Positions 44,004 through 52,466 of a stretch of DNA of 64,000 nt are shown here, piece after piece. Position 1 is the stretch's first letter, and every line of letters begins with the position of its first letter. Made by a program: the position numbers and the translations under genes. The stretch is from an uncultured Clostridia bacterium (GTDB lineage Bacteria; Bacillota; Clostridia; Peptostreptococcales; Anaerovoracaceae), in contig CALZYE010000001.1 in NCBI GenBank assembly GCA_945830395.1, positions 62,001 to 126,000 of the forward strand. The letters are read 5' to 3'. The notes beneath the pieces were generated by a model, which ran no database searches, was not told where the DNA came from, and was given only the letters and a program-made list of their open reading frames with translations.

Positions 44004-45086
44004 ATGAAACAACACATGTTATTTAGTCCGGGTCCTGTTAATACAGCTCCCAATGTTAGGGAAGCTCTCATGCATTACGATATATGTCACAGAAGCAGGG
44101 AGTTTGAAGTATTATACAAGGGTTTGTGTGAAAAGACTTTAAAAATTTTTAATGCGGATGAATCATATAGATCAGTAGTAATTTCAGGTTCGGGAACCTC
44201 TGCAAATGAATCTGTGCTGTCTTCTGTTTTTGATGAGGGAGATAGGGCATTACTCATAAGAAACGGTGAATTTGGCGACAGACTTAAACAGATTTTGAAC
44301 CAATATGGTATAGAATTTGTGGATTGCAGCTTTGAATGGGGAACAGCGGTAGACCCGGAGAAAGTTGAAAAAGCGGTGAAAGAAAACCCTGATGTCAAAC
44401 TTATTGCTATGGTATACCATGAAACTTCGTCGGGAATAATAAACCCGATTAGTGAAATAGGACATATTGCTGGTGCGTACAACAAAGAATATTTTGTAGA
44501 CTGCGTATCGGCAGCAGGCGGGCAGCATGTAAATGTAGTTGAAAACCATGTTACCTATGCCACAACTGTAGGCGGAAAGTGCCTTGGAGCTTATCCGGGA
44601 AGCGCTATAGTATGCTTTAAAGAAGATAAAGTTAAGGGGCTTAACTCAAATATGGGGAGAAATGTCTATCTAAATCTGTTTAGACATTATGAAAAGGCAA
44701 TTAGATATAATCAGACTCCCAATACGCCCAATGTAAATATTTTCTGGGCGCTGGATAAAGCTCTTGACAATATACTGGAGGAAGGACTTGAACATCTGAT
44801 CAGAAGATATAAAGAGTGTGCCGATATAATCAGAAACGGTCTTAGAGAACTGGGGCTAAGCCTTCTGCTTCCGGAAGAGCTGATGGCAAACACCGTTACA
44901 TCGGTTTTTCTGCCGGAAGATAAGAACTTGGAAGACTTCATAATCAATATGGAATCCGACGGATTTACAGTTTACCCCGGAAAAGAAAAATTCTATGAAA
45001 TGAATATCTTCCAAATTGCCAACATGGGAGAAATTTATCCTGAAAACTGCAGAGATTTTCTCAAGGTACTGGAAAAGAACATATAA
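44004..45086 (+). CDS. Class V aminotransferase, 2-aminoethylphosphonate transaminase (PhnW)-like
   Basis: A 360-residue PLP-dependent fold-type I enzyme. MLFSPGPVNTAPNVREALMHYDICHRSREF is close to 2-aminoethylphosphonate--pyruvate transaminases. GSGTSANESVLSS binds the PLP phosphate, FVDCVSAAGG carries the PLP Asp, and TTVGGKCLGAYPGSA holds the Schiff-base Lys. No other phosphonate gene lies nearby, so a different amino donor (alanine, serine) is possible. Monocistronic with its own promoter and an AAGGAG site. Confidence 0.82.
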   Translation: MKQHMLFSPGPVNTAPNVREALMHYDICHRSREFEVLYKGLCEKTLKIFNADESYRSVVISGSGTSANESVLSSVFDEGDRALLIRNGEFGDRLKQILNQYGIEFVDCSFEWGTAVDPEKVEKAVKENPDVKLIAMVYHETSSGIINPISEIGHIAGAYNKEYFVDCVSAAGGQHVNVVENHVTYATTVGGKCLGAYPGSAIVCFKEDKVKGLNSNMGRNVYLNLFRHYEKAIRYNQTPNTPNVNIFWALDKALDNILEEGLEHLIRRYKECADIIRNGLRELGLSLLLPEELMANTVTSVFLPEDKNLEDFIINMESDGFTVYPGKEKFYEMNIFQIANMGEIYPENCRDFLKVLEKNI

Positions 45087-45191
45087 CTTTCGGTTTTTGT
45101 TGCTATAAGGTATTCTCACCTGTTTGTAAATCAGGGAGTCTGTAGAGGAAAAAATCAGTGTATAGCAAATATTAGGTCTGAATTTATAAAT

Positions 45192-45246
45192 ACATCCTGA
45201 AAATTATCAAATATTTGAATTTGGTGATTGATAGGATGTTTTTTAT
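45192..45246 (+). terminator. Hairpin with T-run in the 45087-45394 gap
   Basis: ACATCCT (45192-45198) pairs with AGGATGT (45233-45239) around a long AT-rich loop and is followed by TTTTTTATT. It probably ends the aminotransferase transcript. The rest of the 308-nt gap holds no gene; a TATAAT at 45333-45338 may be the protease promoter, with a weak -35. Confidence 0.6.
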
Positions 45247-45394
45247 TAAATCTTAAAAATTATTAAGTTTTCAACTTATGGGTTGACGCCTATCAGAAAT
45301 TGTGTGAAAATTATCACAATCATTGCGATATGTATAATTCAAAGATTTAGTTATAGCTGGAGTTAATGGAAGTAAATGGAGAGACTGTAACATT

Positions 45395-47848
45395 ATGAAA
45401 AAGAAAAATGCCGTTATCGCCGTTGCACTATCTGCCTCCATGGTAATCAGTCAGGGAAGCATGATTTTTGCAGGGCATAACCAGAAGAACATTTCATCAG
45501 GACAGGTGAACGAAAAAATTGAAAGTGCTGCTGAACTTTTGAAGGGGAAGAAATATGTAAAAGGAGAACTGCTGGTATCTTATGATGATGAGATGAGCAA
45601 TGGCAAAATTAAGGATGCGATAACATCCGGAGAGGCAAAGTGTAAAGAAATCTTCGATGCCAATGATAAAGAGAAGGCTGCAATTGTAAAAATATCGAAA
45701 GATGATTCGATGAAGGGAGCAATAGAAAGATTTCAGAAAGACAGGAGGGTTGTTTCTGTTCAGCCAAACTATATTTACAAGATTAGAAAATCTGAAACTG
45801 CAGACGATAGCAATTACACAGATTCAAAGAGTGTATTCTACCAGTATTTTATAAAGTCCGTTAAGGCAAGAGAGGCATGGAAAATACTTGGAGAAAAGCC
45901 TAAAGCAAAGACAAAGGTTGCCGTAATTGATACGGGTGTCGATGCAAAGCATGAGGATTTGCAGGCTAATGTCAAATTTAAAGACGGAAAATACAAGGCT
46001 TTCGTAAATAAAACAGAGAAAGACGCTGTGTATGATGCAGGAGAGCATGGTACCCATGTAACGGGAATAATAGGCGCCACATACGGGAACGGAAAAGGAG
46101 GCTTTGGTGTAGCCTCCGGAGAGAAAAATAACCTGTGTGAAATAATGGTGGTGGGAACCAGCGAAGACGGAGAGTCCCTGACCAGTGCCGATATTATAAG
46201 CGCTATAAATTATTCGGTGGAAAACAATGCAAAGGTTATCAATATGAGCTTTGGCATATATAGCAGAGACAGGCTTCAAGGAAAAGCTATAAGAGACGGC
46301 TACTATAAGAAAGGCGTTGTATTTGTAGGCGCATCAGGAAATGAAAACAGCCAGAGCTACAGCGAACCTGCAGGTATGAAGGAAGTCATTTCCGTAGGTG
46401 CAACCGCATCGGATGACAAAAGATGGTCTTTGGGTAATGCCGGCGGATCCAACTACGGTGACACACTGGATATTTTGGCGCCGGGTGCAAGAATAGTCAG
46501 TACATTGCCTGCAAGCCGCTATGGCAAAATGTCCGGAACTTCGATGGCTTCTCCTGTAGTTGCGGCTGTTGCCGCACTCATGCTGGATGCAAACCCCGAT
46601 TTAACGCCGCAAAACGTTAAGAATATAATGTGTGCATCGAATCAGACAGAGTTTGACAAATACAACGGATATGGACTTATAGATGCGGAAAAATGCGTGG
46701 CAAACGCCAAAAGGGCAAAGGATGAGCCGTCAAATATTGATTCTATTGAAATGAAAGCAGATAGGATCAGCTTAAATGAGGGCGATGATGTGGTTCTGGA
46801 TGCATTAGTCAGACCGGCAACTAATATTGCAAAACTTTCATGGACCAGCAAGAATAAAGATATTGCAGCGGTAGATAACGATGGACGGGTGATAGGAGTA
46901 GCTTCCGGTGAGACGGAAATTACTGCCGGTGCAGGCGGCAAGACAGTTTCCTGCAAGGTCAGAGTTAAACCTGCAGTAAAGGTTGACAGCATAAAAATCA
47001 CAGGTCCTAAAGACGGTGAAATCGGTATAGGTGAAAGTTATGAACTTGAGTCTGATATAATGCCGATGGATGCTTCAAACAAAGAGATGTACTGGGAAGT
47101 ATCAGAAGAAGACAAGGATAAGCTTTATATCGATGAACAGGGAGGAATAAAGGGACTTAAGCCCGGGAAAGTTAGGGTTACGGGATACACATTTGCAAAG
47201 CCTTTAGATGGAACGGACAATCCGCAGTCGGCTGAGCGCATCAAGGATGAAATATACATTACCGTGAAACCTTTGCCTAAAAAAATAACCATAACAAAAT
47301 CTCCTAAGTGGCTGACTGTAGGGAAAACTGCAAGCTTTAGAGCATTGCTGTCGGCAGGAAAACTGAAGGGGTCTGAAATAGCTCACAACAAGGTTCACTA
47401 TTACAGTAACGACAGAACCGTGGCAAAGATCAATGAAGAAACGGGAGAGATAAAGGGTATAAAACCCGGAGTTGTGTATATAACCGCAAGATACGCTAAA
47501 GAGGAAAATGACTACGGTGATTTATGCGTCAGAAAAAAACTGATAGTCGCTAAGGATAGGTATGCAGGAAAGAAAGACTATAACTTAAAATTGACGGGAA
47601 AACCGCTGAAGGGCAAAGTGAAGTTGTCATGGAAAAAAATCTCCGTAGCAGAGGGTTATACGATAGAAACTGCAGATAAGAAAAACGGAAAATTCAAGGT
47701 TTTGAAAAAGCTGAACAGAGGGGATAAGCTGTCAGTTACAGTTAAGAGAAAAAAAGGCGGATATTATAGGGTTAGAGCTTTTTACAAAGAAAATAAAATT
47801 ATGAGATACTTCGGTTATTCAAATATTGTTAGAGCTGTCGTAAAGTGA
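45395..47848 (+). CDS. Exported subtilisin-like serine protease (S8) with Ig-like repeats
   Basis: An 817-residue secreted protease. Signal peptide 1-28 is followed by an I9-type propeptide (KYVKGELLVSYDDEMSNGK to VVSVQPNYIYKI). The S8 domain has catalytic Asp179 (VIDTGVDAKHEDL), His218 (GEHGTHVTG) and Ser383 (GTSMASPVVAA). About residues 448-715 hold three Big2-like Ig repeats (LDALVRPATNIAKLSWTSKNKDIAAVDNDGRVIGVASGETEITA is the first), and a fibronectin-III-like end follows. No sortase motif or membrane anchor is seen. Strong GGAGAG site. The next gene begins 12 nt later and is also secreted. Confidence 0.93.
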   Translation: MKKKNAVIAVALSASMVISQGSMIFAGHNQKNISSGQVNEKIESAAELLKGKKYVKGELLVSYDDEMSNGKIKDAITSGEAKCKEIFDANDKEKAAIVKISKDDSMKGAIERFQKDRRVVSVQPNYIYKIRKSETADDSNYTDSKSVFYQYFIKSVKAREAWKILGEKPKAKTKVAVIDTGVDAKHEDLQANVKFKDGKYKAFVNKTEKDAVYDAGEHGTHVTGIIGATYGNGKGGFGVASGEKNNLCEIMVVGTSEDGESLTSADIISAINYSVENNAKVINMSFGIYSRDRLQGKAIRDGYYKKGVVFVGASGNENSQSYSEPAGMKEVISVGATASDDKRWSLGNAGGSNYGDTLDILAPGARIVSTLPASRYGKMSGTSMASPVVAAVAALMLDANPDLTPQNVKNIMCASNQTEFDKYNGYGLIDAEKCVANAKRAKDEPSNIDSIEMKADRISLNEGDDVVLDALVRPATNIAKLSWTSKNKDIAAVDNDGRVIGVASGETEITAGAGGKTVSCKVRVKPAVKVDSIKITGPKDGEIGIGESYELESDIMPMDASNKEMYWEVSEEDKDKLYIDEQGGIKGLKPGKVRVTGYTFAKPLDGTDNPQSAERIKDEIYITVKPLPKKITITKSPKWLTVGKTASFRALLSAGKLKGSEIAHNKVHYYSNDRTVAKINEETGEIKGIKPGVVYITARYAKEENDYGDLCVRKKLIVAKDRYAGKKDYNLKLTGKPLKGKVKLSWKKISVAEGYTIETADKKNGKFKVLKKLNRGDKLSVTVKRKKGGYYRVRAFYKENKIMRYFGYSNIVRAVVK

Positions 47849-47860
47849 TTGGGTGATGAT

Positions 47861-49468
47861 ATGAATAAGAAAAAATTGATAATGTTAATTTCCCTTGCAA
47901 TAATGGTTTGCTTGATTCCGAGCACAATTTTTGCAGGGAGCGTTAAAAAGTATGAAAATAAAAAAATCATAAAAAACAATAAAGTATTAAGCGCAGTATT
48001 AGAAAAATTTGATAAAAAGTACAGGGAAAGCAATGGCGAAGATGAGTTAAGCACCACGAAGAATCTTGTTCGTGAGGTTATATCGGAGATTTGGGGGATG
48101 AGCGTTAAAGATTATGATACTCAAGATCCCAAGATAAAGACATATTCCAAGGATGTGTGGAATGAGATTAACCAAATAAATAATGAAATAAATGAAAAAA
48201 TCGACAATGCAAAAACTCGGGATGACTTGGTGCAGATGACATTTTTAGGTATGCTGCCAAGTGATGATATACTAAGGCTACTGAATGATTTAGGTGAACT
48301 TGGTAAACTGACAGTGCAAATTGTTCCCGGAGGATACAAGGATCTTCCGACAAAAAAGTCGGAAATGAATAAGCTCATCAACAAGATGTTTAAGTATAAG
48401 TCAAGACCGAAATCTGTATATAACGAGTATTATTGGGGAAAGTACTGCGATGCGCGGGCAAGCCTAAAATCTGATGTCAAGAAAATAACATCCTTTAGAG
48501 ATTTTGTAAGGGTAAGTGAGGCTATTTCGGAAAAGAAGACTGAAGATCTTGAACGGATCACATCTATAGAAATTGAAGGAGTTGAAATCCCTGTAGAGCA
48601 ATGGATTTATGAAAACAAGCAGTTAAATAAGGCTAAGAAAGTCATCTTAAAGCATTCAGAAAAAACGGCTAAAAAACTTATTGCTAAAAACAAAAATGCC
48701 AAAGTAAAGACCAAACTTGCAAAGGATGCTTTGAAAAATTTTCAAAAAAGCATAAGAAACGGTTACGATATGGACTTGATGATTAAGGAACTTGAGAAAT
48801 TCACATCAAAGCTTGATATAATATTTGAGAAGGGCAGTAATCCAAAGCATCTCATTACACCGGGGTATTTGGCAGAGGTAAAGCGGGAAGCTGAAACGAA
48901 GTTTTTGAGATATATAAAAAAGGATTATTCGGATTCTGATTGGGATACCATTGAAGGAATTTTTTCCGATGCTAAGGACTCATTAGATGAAGTGGAGTAT
49001 CAGGAAGATGCAGACGATGTTTTAAAAACTTTATTTAAAGATCTAAATAAGATTCCTACAAAGGCGAAAGCACTTAAACTTCAAAAAGAAAAATATATAA
49101 GTGAATTTTTGAAGATGAAAAAATCTCCTAAATACAATAACAAAATACATTCTATCGTTAAAAAGGCAAAAAAAGCATTCAGCAATGCAAAAACACTCGG
49201 GCAGCTAAAGGCTCTGTATAAAATTTATATCAAAAAGTCAGATGCAGCGATTAAGAGATATAAGATTGAGGTGAAAAAATACGGTGCAGGAACCGTGTCT
49301 AAAAGCAAAACTGTGGAATACGGAAAAAGCTACAAAATAAATGTTAAGCCGAAGGCAGGCCATAGACTTTTGAAGGTCGTTATAGATGGAAAGAGCAAAG
49401 CGATGAAGTACACTTATAGCTTAAAAAATATTAAGAAATCCCATAAAATTGCGGTTACATTTCAGTAG
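47861..49468 (+). CDS. Secreted Lys-rich protein with a C-terminal InlB-type repeat
   Basis: A 535-residue exported protein. A signal peptide (KKKLIMLISLAIMVCLIPSTIFAG) is followed by a long helical, highly charged region. The last about 65 residues (GAGTVSKSKTVEYGKSYKINVKPKAGHRLLKVVIDGKSKAM to the end) match the bacterial repeat fold found at the ends of many Firmicute surface proteins. No catalytic motif is recognised. It lies 12 nt after the protease gene, so it may be its partner, substrate or inhibitor. I use ATG 47861; an in-frame TTG at 47849 directly follows the protease stop. Confidence 0.75.
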   Translation: MNKKKLIMLISLAIMVCLIPSTIFAGSVKKYENKKIIKNNKVLSAVLEKFDKKYRESNGEDELSTTKNLVREVISEIWGMSVKDYDTQDPKIKTYSKDVWNEINQINNEINEKIDNAKTRDDLVQMTFLGMLPSDDILRLLNDLGELGKLTVQIVPGGYKDLPTKKSEMNKLINKMFKYKSRPKSVYNEYYWGKYCDARASLKSDVKKITSFRDFVRVSEAISEKKTEDLERITSIEIEGVEIPVEQWIYENKQLNKAKKVILKHSEKTAKKLIAKNKNAKVKTKLAKDALKNFQKSIRNGYDMDLMIKELEKFTSKLDIIFEKGSNPKHLITPGYLAEVKREAETKFLRYIKKDYSDSDWDTIEGIFSDAKDSLDEVEYQEDADDVLKTLFKDLNKIPTKAKALKLQKEKYISEFLKMKKSPKYNNKIHSIVKKAKKAFSNAKTLGQLKALYKIYIKKSDAAIKRYKIEVKKYGAGTVSKSKTVEYGKSYKINVKPKAGHRLLKVVIDGKSKAMKYTYSLKNIKKSHKIAVTFQ

Positions 49469-49491
49469 CTTCAGTAGCTGTTGACGAGCCG

Positions 49492-49671
49492 AATTTCCTG
49501 CCAATTTCCTGCTTTTAAGGAAAACCTTAATGTGCGTATCAGCTTCTGCAAATAAAGGTATTTTACCTCAGAGGTCATAGGGTGTGTTGCAGGCAGCAAA
49601 TTTAAATAGGAAATTGTAAAGGCGGTGAGTTTACGCTTCCATCAGGAGAAGCATAGGAACACCGCTTTTTT
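49492..49671 (+). ncRNA. Candidate structured RNA (three-way junction plus terminator), unknown family
   Basis: P1: AATTTCCTGCC (49492-49502) pairs with GGCAGCAAATT (49592-49602), 10 of 11 positions. P2: TTAAGG (49515-49520) and CCTTAA (49525-49530) with an AAAA loop. P3: TGCAA (49547-49551) with TTGCA (49587-49591), capped by AGGTA/TACCT (49556-49568). A strong terminator follows. AGGAAATT (49608-49615) is complementary to AATTTCCT in the 5' strand of P1, so an alternative fold is possible. No convincing promoter is seen just upstream, so it may be part of the preceding transcript. The 385-nt gap to 49854 contains no gene. Confidence 0.45.
49621..49671 (+). terminator. Strong terminator at the end of the structured RNA
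   Basis: GCGGTG (49622-49627) pairs with CACCGC (49660-49665); inside, GCTTC (49635-49639) pairs with GAAGC (49648-49652). Six T follow. Confidence 0.85.
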
Positions 49672-49725
49672 CGTGCCTGCGCTATTAAGCAGAGTTATTA
49701 ACGGCAGAATGCTTAACAAGGCACG
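49672..49725. repeat. Two-step inverted repeat
   Basis: CGTGCCT (49672-49678) is complementary to AGGCACG (49719-49725), and within it TTAAGCA (49685-49691) to TGCTTAA (49710-49716). No T-run follows, so it is not a standard terminator. Confidence 0.55.
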
Positions 49726-49775
49726 CATGAAAAATTGTTAAATTGATTCTATTTTTTCAAAAAACTATACGGGTG

Positions 49776-49784
49776 TGTTATAAT
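49776..49784 (+). promoter_or_regulatory. Extended -10 promoter of the cyclo-ligase gene
   Basis: TGTTATAAT: a TG motif one base before a perfect TATAAT (49779-49784). No good -35 box is present. It lies 70 nt before the start codon. Confidence 0.6.
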
Positions 49785-49853
49785 GAGTTTCGCGGGTAAA
49801 ATAAAAGAGGACAGAGGGAATGTGCAGACTGTCAATTTATAAGTAGGTTGGTT

Positions 49854-50414
49854 ATGGATAATATAAGAGAAGAAAAGAATAAGCTCAGAAAAGAAATTAA
49901 AGAAAAACATAAACTGCTCACAGAGGAGTACTATAAGAACGCCAGCAAATCCATATGTGATAAGGTTATATCGAGGAAAGCTTACATGGATGCAGAAGTT
50001 ATATTTTGCTTCGTAGGTGTAGATACGGAGCCTGATACCAGGGAAATCATCGAAAATGCACTTGAATGCGGCAAAACCGTTTTAGTTCCCAAATGTATAG
50101 ACGATAAGACCATGGAGGCTGTTAGGATTACAGATTACGATAACTGCCTTGAAAGAGGCTTTTATGGGTTATTGGAGCCTGTTAAAGGATTGCAGAAAGT
50201 GTCAAGAGAGAAGATTCAATACGGTATTATACCGTGCGTTTCCTGCGACAGCAAAGGAAACAGACTGGGACACGGGAAGGGCTATTACGACAGGTATTTG
50301 GAGGGCATGAATATACCGTGCAGCTTACTATGCTTCAAAGAAATTATGGTTGAAGACCATAAAATTCCAACGGATAAATTTGATTATCCTATAGATGATG
50401 TCGTTACAGATTAG
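49854..50414 (+). CDS. 5-formyltetrahydrofolate cyclo-ligase
   Basis: A 186-residue enzyme that converts 5-formyl-THF to 5,10-methenyl-THF using ATP. The basic N-terminus (EEKNKLRKEIKEKHKLL), VDTEPDTREIIENAL, the substrate-binding VPCVSCDSKGNRLGHGKGYYDRYL-type segment (here IIPCVSCDSKGNRLG then HGKGYYDRYL) and the C-terminal VEDHKIPTDKFDYPIDDVVTD are all present. It fits the one-carbon genes at 57589-59930. Start ATG 49854 is preferred to the TTG two codons upstream, because AGTAGG lies 7 nt before it. Confidence 0.94.
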   Translation: MDNIREEKNKLRKEIKEKHKLLTEEYYKNASKSICDKVISRKAYMDAEVIFCFVGVDTEPDTREIIENALECGKTVLVPKCIDDKTMEAVRITDYDNCLERGFYGLLEPVKGLQKVSREKIQYGIIPCVSCDSKGNRLGHGKGYYDRYLEGMNIPCSLLCFKEIMVEDHKIPTDKFDYPIDDVVTD

Positions 50415-50428
50415 AGAGGAGATTTACT

Positions 50429-51250
50429 ATGTCAGATTGTAATCATGACTGCGGCTCCTGCGGGTCAGGCAGCTGCAGCAGCAGAGAAGGTGGAATTCCA
50501 AAGGCACAGCTAAATGGAGAATCACGAGTAAAAAAAGTTATCGGAGTGGTGAGTGGAAAGGGCGGAGTAGGAAAGTCATCTGTAACATCCATGCTGGCAG
50601 TTTCAGCATCTCACCTTGGAAAACAGGTGGCAATTATGGATGCGGATATTACAGGTCCGTCTATTCCTACGGCTTTCGGTATTACAGATAAAGCGAAGGG
50701 AAACGATGAGATCATTTTACCGGAAAAGTCTAAATCCGGAATTAAAACCATGTCGATTAATCTGCTTCTTGAAAATAATACAGATCCTGTGGTTTGGAGA
50801 GGTCCTGTTGTGGCAAATGTGGTGCGGCAGTTCTGGAGCAATGTTATATGGGGCGATGTTGATGTTATGTTCGTCGATATGCCTCCAGGAACCGGAGATG
50901 TGGCGTTAACCGTTTATCAGTCTTTACCGATAGACGGAATTGTAATTGTAACTTCGCCGCAGCAACTTGTGGGTATGATTGTGGAGAAAGCATACAGAAT
51001 GGCGGAAATGATGAACATTCCGGTTCTTGGAATCGTAGAAAACATGTCATACTTCCACTGTCCTGACAACGATAAAGACTATGCCATCTTTGGCGAAAGC
51101 AACATTGAAGAAATTGCGGCTATGCATGGAATCAAAAATACAGCAAGGCTTCAGATAGACCCGAAGCTTGCAAAATCCTTTGATGAAGGAAGAATTGAGG
51201 AATATAGAAGCATGGAAATGGACAAACTTACCGATAAAATATTATTGTAA
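50429..51250 (+). CDS. Mrp/NBP35-family P-loop ATPase (Fe-S cluster carrier)
   Basis: A 273-residue ATPase thought to carry and deliver Fe-S clusters. The deviant Walker A is GVVSGKGGVGKSSV near residue 39; IMDADITGPSIPTAFG and VDMPPGTGDVALTVYQ are family signatures. The N-terminus is Cys-rich: C4, C8, C11, C16. The usual C-terminal CXXC that bridges a cluster between subunits is only half present (MSYFHCPDNDK, second Cys replaced by Asn). Its stop is 1 nt from the stop of the convergent exonuclease gene, with no terminator between. Confidence 0.92.
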   Translation: MSDCNHDCGSCGSGSCSSREGGIPKAQLNGESRVKKVIGVVSGKGGVGKSSVTSMLAVSASHLGKQVAIMDADITGPSIPTAFGITDKAKGNDEIILPEKSKSGIKTMSINLLLENNTDPVVWRGPVVANVVRQFWSNVIWGDVDVMFVDMPPGTGDVALTVYQSLPIDGIVIVTSPQQLVGMIVEKAYRMAEMMNIPVLGIVENMSYFHCPDNDKDYAIFGESNIEEIAAMHGIKNTARLQIDPKLAKSFDEGRIEEYRSMEMDKLTDKILL

Positions 51251-51251
51251 A

Positions 51252-52253
51252 TTAATCTATGGCCAAGTTTTTCATAAATTCCATGGCGAGAATGTTCATC
51301 TCTAAAAAGTTGATATTCCCGGAGTTTTTAAGAATTAAGTATCCTGACTCATAAGCGGGATACTTTTTTATTTCCCGGATTGAGGAATTTGCCAGCAGCT
51401 TGTCGGCATCTATAAACAGGCTCTTTTTAACAGATGAATCTGCCATTATCATAATATCAATTTCTCCTGTACTTGAAGATGCCATTACGGTATAAGGAGA
51501 TGCTTCCGTAGGAAATGAAATATAGTCAAACGACTTTGACAGATGGCTTGAGACTATGTTTAGACCATCCTTTGTTAAGTCAACCTTTTTAATCATATAC
51601 TCGCCCGCAAAGAAACCGATTCCCGACATATATTTGTGAAAGTTCGTTTTTTCGATTACAGGAATCAGTTTTGAAAGCTGGAGTATATCGTCGCTGTTAT
51701 GCAGCAGAATCTGCCGTTCAAGTTCATCTTCATGCGTTCTTATATAGCGTTCATATAATTTAACACTTTCACCGCCTGAAATTTCATCATCACGGCTTTT
51801 GGACAATCCCATATAAAACTCTAAATTTTTCTGTCTGAGAGAGCCGATTAATTCCTTAATATCCGAATGATATTTTACCAGATTGTAAAGGTCAAGGTGT
51901 ATAGCTTTGATTCCCTCTGTGGATATATTGTGATGTTTTGCCCTTTCTTTTATGAATGGAATGTCAAATGATGCTCCGTTATAAGTTATAATTAAATCTG
52001 CCCTTGAGAGAAGTTTTATGGTATTTTTCAGCACCGCTTTCTCATCTCCAATGTTATTTGCAAAGTATTGCAGTGAAGTTACAGGTTCGCCACTAAACAG
52101 GGTCAAAATACCTGTTAAAATTACTTGATCATTTTTAGGATACAGACCGGTGGTTTCTATATCAAATACAGCTATATTCTTATCTTTAAAATAAAGGTCG
52201 AATGTCTTTGATGAATATATCGTATGGTTTACTTTCTTTTCTATTTTCTTCAT
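51252..52253 (-). CDS. Ribonuclease-H-like 3'-5' exonuclease, YprB-like
   Basis: A 333-residue protein whose N-terminal part is a DEDD exonuclease domain: IAVFDIETTGLYPKNDQVILTGIL (Exo I), LIITYNGASFDIPFIKERA (Exo II) and LLHNSDDILQLSKL (Exo III region). This matches the RNase_H_2/YprB group. The C-terminal 130 residues are not recognised. The substrate, single-stranded DNA or RNA, is unknown. I use ATG 52253 with GGAG upstream; a longer start at 52319 would run through a terminator hairpin. The transcript carries an attenuator-like leader of about 115 nt. Confidence 0.82.
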   Translation of the reverse strand: MKKIEKKVNHTIYSSKTFDLYFKDKNIAVFDIETTGLYPKNDQVILTGILTLFSGEPVTSLQYFANNIGDEKAVLKNTIKLLSRADLIITYNGASFDIPFIKERAKHHNISTEGIKAIHLDLYNLVKYHSDIKELIGSLRQKNLEFYMGLSKSRDDEISGGESVKLYERYIRTHEDELERQILLHNSDDILQLSKLIPVIEKTNFHKYMSGIGFFAGEYMIKKVDLTKDGLNIVSSHLSKSFDYISFPTEASPYTVMASSSTGEIDIMIMADSSVKKSLFIDADKLLANSSIREIKKYPAYESGYLILKNSGNINFLEMNILAMEFMKNLAID

Positions 52254-52275
52254 ATTTTTCTCCGATTTTAAGTAT

Positions 52276-52315
52276 AAAAAAACAAAATAGACTACAGGGG
52301 TGCAGCCTACTTTGT
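52276..52315 (-). terminator. Leader terminator before the exonuclease gene
   Basis: On the minus strand ACAAAGTAGGCT pairs with AGTCTATTTTGT (12 pairs with two G-U) and is followed by seven T. It ends 23 nt before the start codon and lies downstream of the gene's own promoter, so it can only act as an attenuator. Confidence 0.75.
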
Positions 52316-52344
52316 TCAAAAGGGGTATTGGGATTAGAGATTAA

Positions 52345-52369
52345 TAAGGTTATCAGGGGGATAACCTTA
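52345..52369 (-). promoter_or_regulatory. 5' hairpin of the exonuclease leader
   Basis: TAAGGTTATC and GATAACCTTA form a perfect 10-bp stem with a C-rich 5-nt loop on the minus-strand RNA. It starts at the predicted transcript start. Confidence 0.6.
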
Positions 52370-52374
52370 AGATG

Positions 52375-52403
52375 ATTATATAATATATGGGGAAATATAT
52401 CAA
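52375..52403 (-). promoter_or_regulatory. Promoter of the exonuclease gene
   Basis: On the minus strand TTGATA (complement of 52398-52403), 17-bp spacer, TATAAT (complement of 52375-52380). Confidence 0.8.
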
Positions 52404-52436
52404 GTAGATAAATAGCAAATTTTGAATATTTTTAGC

Positions 52437-52464
52437 GGTAAACCTATTTTAAAATAGGTTTACC
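52437..52464. promoter_or_regulatory. Perfect 28-bp palindrome, candidate operator
   Basis: The half-site GGTAAACCTATTTT is followed without a gap by its exact reverse complement. It covers the -35 region of the NUDIX-xer-murE promoter and lies upstream of its transcript start, so it should act as DNA, not RNA. Confidence 0.65.
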
Positions 52465-52466
52465 CG

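Noticed and set aside
49492-49671. 6S RNA, suggested by its place before a ygfA-type gene
   Set aside because: No clear central bubble with long closing stems at both ends, and no promoter just upstream. Kept only as an unassigned structured RNA.
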